From Gordonia crocea (GTDB lineage Bacteria > Actinomycetota > Actinomycetes > Mycobacteriales > Mycobacteriaceae), in NCBI RefSeq assembly GCF_009932435.1, contig NZ_BJOU01000001.1, positions 558,001 through 622,000 on the forward strand: a stretch of DNA of 64,000 nucleotides, given 5' to 3'. The notes under the pieces are model-generated. The model did no database searches, had not been told where the DNA came from, and worked only from the letters and a program-made list of their open reading frames with translations. Shown one piece after another: positions 58,597 through 64,000 of the stretch (position 1 is the stretch's first letter; every line of letters begins with the position of its first letter). A program made the position numbers and the translations under genes.

Positions 58597-58914
58597 ATGA
58601 CTCCGACGGCACCGACGGTAGGCGAATCCGAGGCGCGACAGGCATGGGTGTCGCAAGCGAAGTGTCGAGCCGAGGATCCCGACCAGCTGTTCGTCCGCGG
58701 TGCGGCGCAGCGCAAGGCGGCGACGATCTGCCGGCATTGCCCGGTCCAGCTTGAATGTGGTGCCGACGCACTGGACAACCGCGTGGAGTTCGGTGTGTGG
58801 GGCGGAATGACCGAGCGCCAGCGCCGTGCGCTGCTGCGCCAGCACCCCGAGGTGACCTCGTGGGCCGCCTTCTTCGAGGCACAGCGGCGCCGCCAGCGCG
58901 CCGATGTCGGCTGA
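58597..58914 (+). CDS. whiB4: WhiB4-type iron-sulfur redox regulator
   Basis: A 105-residue WhiB protein. Four cysteines bind a [4Fe-4S] cluster: AKCRAEDP, ICRHCPV (CxxC) and LECGAD. The GVWGGMTERQRRAL turn that contacts sigma-A/DNA follows, with a basic C-terminus (RRRQRADVG). WhiB4 senses oxygen and NO and controls redox genes. AGGGG lies 6 nt before the ATG. The 272-bp gap 58325-58596 to ponA2 must hold both promoters, but I could not assign boxes with confidence. Confidence 0.92.
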   Translation: MTPTAPTVGESEARQAWVSQAKCRAEDPDQLFVRGAAQRKAATICRHCPVQLECGADALDNRVEFGVWGGMTERQRRALLRQHPEVTSWAAFFEAQRRRQRADVG

Positions 58915-58930
58915 CGGGCGCCCTCGGGCG

Positions 58931-60049
58931 TCAGCCCCGCGCGGTGATCTGTTCGGCCACCGCGCGCAGGGCCTTGGCGTCGGCGACTTCGAACGGAAGC
59001 GCCGGTACGCCGACCAGCGGCACCGCCGGGTGCACGGTGGTGAACCGGCCGAGCAAGTCCAACTCCCGCCGTCCGGTTGCCGCCCGCAAGGCGTGCATCT
59101 CCAAGACGCCGCGCGTCAGCTCGTCGTCGACCTTGTCGACGGTCGCCACGGCGGTGGCCTCGGTGATCGACGTCAGGTTCGGATGCGTCCGGTTGACGAT
59201 CAGACCGGCCAGTGGCATCTGCTCGGTGGAGAGCCGGTCGACGAAGAAGGCCGCCTCGCGCAGCGCGTCGGGTTCGGGTGCGGCGACCACCGCGAACTTC
59301 GTACCCGGCTGGTTGAGCAGCTCGTAGGTGCGCGCGGCCCGTTCCTGGAATCCGCCAAACATCGAGTCGAGCGACTGCACGAACGTTGCCACGTCGCGCA
59401 GGGTGTCGCCGCCGACGACGGTGGAGACGCCGCGCATCGCCAGGCCCATCGCCCCGGTGACGACACGGCCCACACCGCGCCCGCCGCCGATGAGCATCTT
59501 GCTCAACCGGCCGGACAGGAACGAACTGAGTCGCTTGGGGGCGTCCAGGAAGTCCAGGGCGTTGCGCGACGGCGGCGTGTCGACGACGATCAGATCCCAG
59601 CGCTGCTCCTCGAGGAGCTTGCCGAGCTTCTCCATCGCCATGTACTCCTGCGTGCCGGAGAACGACGACGCCACCGTTTGATAGAAGGTGTTCGCCATGA
59701 TGGCCTCGGCCCGTTCCGGGGTCGAGTGCTCGATGACCATCTCGTCGAAGGTCCGGCGCATGTCGAGCATCATCGCGTCGAGCGAACCGTCGCCGCTGAT
59801 CGGCTTGCCGTTCTCGTCGGTCAACGGCACCGGTTGTGGCTCGTTGGTGAGCGAGTCAACGCCGAGCGACTGTGCGAGTCGCTTGGCCGGGTCGATCGTC
59901 AGCACCGCGACCTTGCGCCCGTGCTCGGCGGCGTACAGCGCCATTGCGGCAGCGGTCGTGGTCTTCCCGACACCGCCGGCGCCACAACAGATGACGACCT
60001 GGGTCTTCGGCGAGCGCAGGACTTCGCCCATCTTCAGCACTTCGGTCAT
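58931..60049 (-). CDS. ArsA/GET3-like ATPase, second of a pair (Rv3680 type)
   Basis: A 372-residue deviant-Walker P-loop ATPase: [24 protein letters not shown] near residue 22, [17 protein letters not shown] (switch region), [19 protein letters not shown] near residue 150. ArsA/GET3-type ATPases work as dimers; in mycobacteria the Rv3679-Rv3680 pair acts together as an ATPase tied to stress and envelope fitness. No arsenic genes are here. Its ATG overlaps the partner's stop by one base (TGATG). Confidence 0.9.
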   Translation of the reverse strand: MTEVLKMGEVLRSPKTQVVICCGAGGVGKTTTAAAMALYAAEHGRKVAVLTIDPAKRLAQSLGVDSLTNEPQPVPLTDENGKPISGDGSLDAMMLDMRRTFDEMVIEHSTPERAEAIMANTFYQTVASSFSGTQEYMAMEKLGKLLEEQRWDLIVVDTPPSRNALDFLDAPKRLSSFLSGRLSKMLIGGGRGVGRVVTGAMGLAMRGVSTVVGGDTLRDVATFVQSLDSMFGGFQERAARTYELLNQPGTKFAVVAAPEPDALREAAFFVDRLSTEQMPLAGLIVNRTHPNLTSITEATAVATVDKVDDELTRGVLEMHALRAATGRRELDLLGRFTTVHPAVPLVGVPALPFEVADAKALRAVAEQITARG

Positions 60050-61086
60050 CAGACGCCCGCCTTTCGCAGCACCTGGGCCAGTTCGTAAACCGAGGCCACG
60101 TCGTTGTTGAGGTTCGGCAGTTCGACGGTTGCCACCGGCGTCCCCTCCTTGTTCTCGACCGTGTCGAGTTGGCCGGATGCGACCTGCTGGGCCTGATAGC
60201 GGATCGCGTGCTCGATCGCCTCGGTCAACAGGCCGGCGAATTCGTCCTGGCCCAAATCGATGCCGGCGGCTTCGAGGTTGGTCTTGATCCGGGCGGCGTC
60301 GATGTTGCCCTCGGCGATCTCGTCGATCTCGCTTTCGGGCAGCAGCGCCGGGACCACCCGGTTGACGAAGATCGCGCCGACCCGCAGGTCCTTGCGTTGG
60401 AGCTCTTCGACGGCCTCGATGGTCTCCTGGATAGGCATGGCCTCCAAGAGGGTGACCAGGTGCACGGCCGTGTCGGCCGAGTGCAGCAGCTGGGTCACCC
60501 CGTCGGACTGCTTGCGGATCGGCCCGGTCTTGGTCAGGTCGGCCATGGCCTGGGTGACGTCGAGGAAGTTGCCGATCCGCCCGGTGGGCGGGGAGTCGAC
60601 GACGACCGCGTCGTAGATGTGCTGGCCGCTCTTGTCGGTGGCGATGATTCGTTCTTTGATCTTGCCGGTGAGGATGACATCCCGGAGGCCGGGTGCCACC
60701 GTCGTGACGAAGTCGATGGCGCCGATCCGCTTCATCGCCCGTCCCGCGAAGCCCAGGTTGTAGAACATCTCTAGGTACTCCAGGAGCGCGTGCTCGATGT
60801 CGATCGCGAGTCCGTGGACCTCGCCGCCGGAGACGGTGGCGATCAGCTCGTCGGTCGCCGGCAGCGGCGGCCGGTCGAAGAGCTGGGCGATGCCCTGCCG
60901 CCCCTCGCACTCGACGAGCAAGACGCGCTTCCCGCCCTGGGCGAGGGCGAGGGCGAGTGCGCCCGCGACGGTCGTCTTGCCCGTTCCGCCCTTCCCGGAG
61001 ATGAAATGAAGCCGCGCGCGCTTGGCCGGTGTCGGCCAGGTATGCCCGGAATCGGTGTCCACATCGCTGTTGGATTTGGTGACCAC
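60049..61086 (-). CDS. ArsA/GET3-like ATPase, first of a pair (Rv3679 type)
   Basis: A 345-residue partner ATPase: [43 protein letters not shown] near residue 22, [15 protein letters not shown] near residue 150, and [28 protein letters not shown] is the deviant Walker A. The GTG at 61086 follows TAGGCT (minus strand, 61099-61094) by 7 nt, so a leaderless start is likely. An upstream ATG (61134) would overlap the divergent DUF4177-like start and is disfavoured. Confidence 0.9.
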   Translation of the reverse strand: MVTKSNSDVDTDSGHTWPTPAKRARLHFISGKGGTGKTTVAGALALALAQGGKRVLLVECEGRQGIAQLFDRPPLPATDELIATVSGGEVHGLAIDIEHALLEYLEMFYNLGFAGRAMKRIGAIDFVTTVAPGLRDVILTGKIKERIIATDKSGQHIYDAVVVDSPPTGRIGNFLDVTQAMADLTKTGPIRKQSDGVTQLLHSADTAVHLVTLLEAMPIQETIEAVEELQRKDLRVGAIFVNRVVPALLPESEIDEIAEGNIDAARIKTNLEAAGIDLGQDEFAGLLTEAIEHAIRYQAQQVASGQLDTVENKEGTPVATVELPNLNNDVASVYELAQVLRKAGV

Positions 61087-61132
61087 GAGGTAAAGCCTAG
61101 CGACGAAGCCACGGACCGATACGCTGGACTCC

Positions 61133-61312
61133 ATGAGCGACACATCTTCTGTTTCCCGTCCGGCGTGGGAGTACGTCACCGTTCCGCTGCTGACCCATGC
61201 GACCAAGCAGATCCTCGATCAGTGGGGAGCCGACGGGTGGGAGCTCGTCAGCGTGCTGCCGGGCCCGACCGGCGAGCAGCACGTCGCCTACCTCAAGCGC
61301 ACGAAGGACTGA
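61133..61312 (+). CDS. DUF4177-like small protein (Rv3678A type), 59 residues
   Basis: MSDTSSVSRPAWEYVTVPLLTH, then ILDQWGADGWELVSVLPGP and HVAYLKRTKD. The WEYVTV...WGADGWELVSV pattern is the DUF4177-like fold of small actinobacterial proteins next to the ArsA-like pair. Divergent from those ATPases by a few tens of bp, and followed by ridA 4 bp later. Function unknown; the conservation pattern supports it as real. Confidence 0.85.
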   Translation: MSDTSSVSRPAWEYVTVPLLTHATKQILDQWGADGWELVSVLPGPTGEQHVAYLKRTKD

Positions 61313-61316
61313 GGCC

Positions 61317-61805
61317 GTGACCGGGTCGGGCAGCGGCACGTGGACGTCGAGACTGGCCGAGTTGGGACTGGCGCTGCCGCCGGTCGTGCCCCCGCTGGCG
61401 GCGTACCAACCCGCGGTGCGGACGGGCAATCTCGTCTACACCGCCGGTCAGTTGCCGATGGTCGACGGTGAGTTGGTCGTGCGCGGCAAGGTCGCCGAGG
61501 GGGCCGAGGGCATCGTCTCGCCCGATCAGGCGAAGGCCGCGGCCCGGCAGGCGGCGCTGAACGCGCTGGCCGCGGTGCACGACCTGGTCGGGATCGACGC
61601 GGTGGTGCGCGTGGTCAAGGTGGTGGGCTTCGTCGCCTCGGCCGACGGATTCTCCGGCCAGCCCGGGGTCGTCAACGGCGCCTCGGAGTTGCTCGGCGAG
61701 ATCTTCGGGGAGGCCGGCAAGCACGCCCGCTCGGCCGTCGGGGTCAACGAGCTGCCTCTCGGCGCCCCGGTCGAGGTCGAGCTGATCGTCGAGGTCGACC
61801 GGTGA
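61317..61805 (+). CDS. RidA/YjgF-family enamine deaminase-like protein (Rv3678c type)
   Basis: A 162-residue RidA-family protein: [25 protein letters not shown] near residue 40, [28 protein letters not shown], and [25 protein letters not shown] at the C-terminus. The catalytic Arg of classical RidA is replaced by the changed segment [17 protein letters not shown], the form seen in the actinobacterial subgroup, so deaminase activity is uncertain. The GTG start is 4 bp after the previous stop. Overlaps the next gene by 4 bp. Confidence 0.85.
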   Translation: MTGSGSGTWTSRLAELGLALPPVVPPLAAYQPAVRTGNLVYTAGQLPMVDGELVVRGKVAEGAEGIVSPDQAKAAARQAALNALAAVHDLVGIDAVVRVVKVVGFVASADGFSGQPGVVNGASELLGEIFGEAGKHARSAVGVNELPLGAPVEVELIVEVDR

Positions 61806-62647
61806 GTGCCGACGAGTCGGGCGACGCGGTCAACCCGAGCCACCCCGCCTACGGTGTGCTGCGCGAGGTGACGCCGTTCGCCTCAGTCCTGCTGTGCGAC
61901 AACCCGGGGACGATGGAGCTCGACGGCACCAACACGTGGATCCTGCGCGCGCCGGGCCACGAGGACTGCGTCGTCGTCGATCCGGGACCCCGCAAACACA
62001 AGAAGCATGTGAAGGCGGTCGCGGCCGCGGGCAACGTGGTCCTCACGCTGATCACCCACCGCCACCACGACCACATCGGTGCGATCGGCGCGCTCTACAA
62101 GCGCACCGGCGCTCCGGTACGGGCCAAGCGCGAAGGATTGTGCCGCGACGCGAAGCCCCTCGTCGACCGGGAAGTCATCAAGGCGGCCGGGCTGCGGATC
62201 ACCGTGCTCGCGACGCCCGGGCACACCGGGGACTCGGTGAGCTTCCTGGTGGAGTGCGAGGGCAAGCGCGCGATCCTCACCGGGGACACGATCCTCGGCT
62301 CGGGCACGACCGTGCTCGACCCCCGCGACGGCGGGCTGCGCGATTACCTCAATTCGGTGAACCGGCTCATCGTCGAGGGCAGCGGGCCGATGGAGTCGGC
62401 GACCGCACTTCTGCCCGGGCACGGACCCGACCATCCCGATCTGGTGCCGGTGGCGCGCTTCTACAAGCAGCACCGCGAAGAGCGCATCGACCAGATCCGG
62501 GCGGTGCTGGACTCGATGGGGGTCAAGCCCGCCGAGGTCAAACCGATGAAGGTCGTCCGCAAGGTGTATGCCGACGTCGACAAGAAGCTGTGGCCGGCCG
62601 CGCGCATGTCGGTCAAGGCGCAGCTGGAGTTCCTGCGCGAGGAGTGA
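61802..62647 (+). CDS. Metallo-beta-lactamase-fold hydrolase (Rv3677c type)
   Basis: A 281-residue MBL-fold enzyme close to the LACTB2/RNase-like group: LDGTNTWIL near residue 40, [12 protein letters not shown] near residue 85 (HxHxDH), [26 protein letters not shown], and GHGPDH near residue 205, all zinc ligands present. A C-terminal helical domain ([30 protein letters not shown]) is typical of the subgroup. Likely a hydrolase or ribonuclease rather than a drug beta-lactamase. GTGA overlap with ridA implies coupling. Confidence 0.9.
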   Translation: MSADESGDAVNPSHPAYGVLREVTPFASVLLCDNPGTMELDGTNTWILRAPGHEDCVVVDPGPRKHKKHVKAVAAAGNVVLTLITHRHHDHIGAIGALYKRTGAPVRAKREGLCRDAKPLVDREVIKAAGLRITVLATPGHTGDSVSFLVECEGKRAILTGDTILGSGTTVLDPRDGGLRDYLNSVNRLIVEGSGPMESATALLPGHGPDHPDLVPVARFYKQHREERIDQIRAVLDSMGVKPAEVKPMKVVRKVYADVDKKLWPAARMSVKAQLEFLREE

Positions 62648-62653
62648 GTCCGG

Positions 62654-63328
62654 TCAGCGGGCGCGGCGTGCGAGGCGCTCGGAGTCCGCGATCAGGACGC
62701 TCTTGCCCTCCAGGCGCAGCCAGCCGCGCTGGGCGAAGTCGGCCAGCGCCTTGTTGACGGTCTCGCGCGAGGCGCCGACGAGCTGGGCGATCTCTTCCTG
62801 GGTGAGGTCGTGGGTCACGCGCAGCGACCCGTTCTCCTGCGTCCCGAAACGCTGGGCGAGCTGCAGCAGCTGCTTGGCGACACGGCCGGGGACGTCGGTG
62901 AAGATGAGGTCGGCCAGGTTGTTGTTGGTGCGGCGCAGGCGGCGGGCCAACACGCGCAGCAGCTGCTCGGCGATCTCCGGGCGGTCCTTGATCCAGGCCT
63001 TGAGTGCGTCGCGGTCCATCGAGACCGCCTTCACCTCGGTGACGGTCGTCGCCGACGAGGTGCGGGGTCCGGGGTCGAAGATGGAGAGTTCGCCGAACAT
63101 GTCCGACGGGCCCATGATCGTCAGCAGGTTCTCACGGCCGTCGGGGGAGCGGCGGCCGAGCTTCACCTTGCCCGATTGGATGATGTAGAGCCGGTCGCCG
63201 GGCTCGCCCTCGTGGAAGATCACGTGGCCGCGCGGGAATTCGACGGGTTGCAGCTGCTGAGTCAGCGCCGCGACCGCGCTGGGCTCGACACCCTGGAAAA
63301 TGCCGGCCCGGGCCAGAACCTCGTCCAC
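62654..63328 (-). CDS. crp: cAMP receptor protein (Crp/Rv3676 type) transcription regulator
   Basis: A 224-residue CRP/FNR regulator very close to the mycobacterial Crp: [18 protein letters not shown], the cAMP-binding jelly roll with [17 protein letters not shown] near residue 75 (Glu, Arg and Ser contacts), the dimer helix [19 protein letters not shown], and the [26 protein letters not shown] near residue 180. The GTG at 63328 has GAGAGG at 6-nt spacing and gives the length typical of the family; longer forms add an unrelated tail. Global regulator of respiration and resuscitation in relatives. Confidence 0.95.
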   Translation of the reverse strand: MDEVLARAGIFQGVEPSAVAALTQQLQPVEFPRGHVIFHEGEPGDRLYIIQSGKVKLGRRSPDGRENLLTIMGPSDMFGELSIFDPGPRTSSATTVTEVKAVSMDRDALKAWIKDRPEIAEQLLRVLARRLRRTNNNLADLIFTDVPGRVAKQLLQLAQRFGTQENGSLRVTHDLTQEEIAQLVGASRETVNKALADFAQRGWLRLEGKSVLIADSERLARRAR

Positions 63329-63448
63329 AATCAACCTCTCTCCACTTACCTTCTCAACCCTTGGGGGATGTCCCCCATTCATCAAGCCACAAGGCTACTG
63401 GAAAGACGTGGGGAATTGTTGGATGGGTCACGTTTGGCGCGAGCTTTT

Positions 63449-63682
63449 TCAGCTGGCGCGACGCCTGCCCTCGGCGGGCGACTCCACGGTGGTCGGCAGG
63501 ACGGACACCTCGGCGACGCCGGGCGGGTCCGACTCGACGGAGCGGGTGTTGCTCAACATCGAGTCCACTTGGTCGGGGCTGACGGCACTGGAGCCGCGCA
63601 CCGCCAGATTCTCCAACTTCTCCATGGCGAGGGCGACGAGCATCAGACCCAGAGGAAAGAGGATGGCCGCCAGTCCTTGCAT
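63449..63682 (-). CDS. Small single-helix membrane protein (Rv3675-like position)
   Basis: A 77-residue protein: an N-terminal helix (MQGLAAILFPLGLMLVALAMEKLE) and a soluble tail (VDSMLSNTRSVESDPPGVAE). It occupies the position of Rv3675 between crp and nth in mycobacteria. The 120-bp gap to crp holds nothing I can name. Unknown function. Confidence 0.65.
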   Translation of the reverse strand: MQGLAAILFPLGLMLVALAMEKLENLAVRGSSAVSPDQVDSMLSNTRSVESDPPGVAEVSVLPTTVESPAEGRRRAS

Positions 63683-63800
63683 GCCGACCAGTAAACAACA
63701 GTTCGCGTGAACCCTCTAGGAAACGGCGGGGGTCGTCACAGCATCGTTACCGGTGGGGCGGGATGGCCACAGTGGAGTGAGAAGTCAGTAACCTGGATTG

Positions 63801-64000
63801 GTGGGCAAGTCACGCGAACCCGAAACGCACCTGGCGCTGGTGCGCCGTGCGCGGCGGATCAACCGATCGCTGGCGGTGGCGTTTCCCCACGTCTACTGCG
63901 AGCTGGATTTCACCAATCCGCTCGAGTTGTCGGTGGCGACGATCCTGTCGGCGCAGTGCACCGACGTGCGGGTGAACCAGACGACGCCGGCGTTGTTCGC
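63801..64000 (+). CDS. nth: Endonuclease III, 5' end only
   Basis: The first 66 codons are present; the gene runs off the right edge. [53 protein letters not shown] is the N-terminal helical region of endonuclease III, a DNA glycosylase/AP lyase for oxidised pyrimidines. The catalytic Lys/Asp and the iron-sulfur cysteines lie beyond the window. GTG start, with TAACCT (63789-63794) 6 nt before it, a likely leaderless start. Divergent from the small membrane protein gene. Confidence 0.93.
   Translation, partial: MGKSREPETHLALVRRARRINRSLAVAFPHVYCELDFTNPLELSVATILSAQCTDVRVNQTTPALF

Noticed and set aside
58931..61086. Arsenite efflux system
   Set aside because: The two ATPases resemble ArsA, but no arsB, arsR or arsD lies nearby. 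The conserved neighbourhood (whiB4, ridA, crp) points to the Rv3679-Rv3680 type.
61802..62647. Drug-inactivating beta-lactamase
   Set aside because: The MBL fold is present, but there is no signal peptide and the sequence resembles the LACTB2/RNase-like group.

Overview
The window is high-GC actinobacterial DNA (order Mycobacteriales), most like Gordonia or a close relative. The evidence is gene content: a tuberculostearic-acid pair (tmsB/tmsA), WhiB4, PonA2, MurT-GatD, LigC with its PrimPol, an actinobacterial Crp, the long actinobacterial LeuA, an HtaA-like protein, hemophore-like proteins and a secreted LIP-type lipase. From memory of the Mycobacterium tuberculosis map, many genes here have homologues there in the same relative order (about Rv3731 to Rv3708, then Rv3683 to Rv3674), with lineage-specific blocks between them. 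The genus is an inference.

Layout. 1-10.9 kb: a membrane hydrolase cut by the left edge, a lipoprotein, a queuosine pair (tgt converging on gluQ), ligC-PrimPol, an HtaA-like secreted protein and a DrrABC-type exporter behind an IdeR/DtxR-like iron box. 11-14.4 kb: an accessory block with three related small secreted proteins and an AbiE toxin-antitoxin pair with a long inverted-repeat operator, next to tRNA-Ser(GGA). 14.5-25.3 kb: SRP RNA, aspartate aminotransferase, a GT87 glycosyltransferase, an acyl-CoA ligase, dnaX, tmsAB, an SRPBCC protein and a pseudouridine synthase. 25.3-30 kb: VKOR, a TetR-controlled membrane protein, ybaB-recR, and a probably truncated DUF559-like gene between 17-bp direct repeats. 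30-44.4 kb: gatD-murT, a lipase/esterase, two MFS carriers, leuA with a leucine-rich leader peptide, two hemophore-like proteins, a drug exporter, a PIG-V-like mannosyltransferase and ask-asd. 44.4-54.6 kb: a frameshifted gene, a 58-codon gene running into tandem hairpin repeats, a secreted lipase, a beta-propeller-like protein, a copper/DyP group, ohr, and tRNA-Pro(CGG). 54.7-64 kb: metallophosphatase, ponA2, whiB4, two ArsA-like ATPases, a DUF4177-like protein, RidA, an MBL hydrolase, crp, a small membrane protein and the 5' end of nth.

Functional themes: envelope building (MurT-GatD, PonA2, mannosyltransferases, TmsAB), iron and haem (iron box, HtaA-like, hemophore-like, DyP), aspartate-family and leucine synthesis (aminotransferase, ask-asd, leuA attenuation), DNA repair (LigC/PrimPol, RecR, Nth) and redox sensing (WhiB4, Ohr, VKOR). 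Many genes show a TAnnnT -10 box 6-8 nt before the start codon, the pattern of leaderless transcription. No prophage, complete insertion sequence or CRISPR array is visible. The points most worth checking are the Tgt that lacks the usual zinc cysteines, the iron box before the exporter, the trio of secreted proteins, the repeat-flanked truncated gene, the hairpin repeat tract, and the single open frame running from ponA2 through a 21-bp repeat into the next gene.
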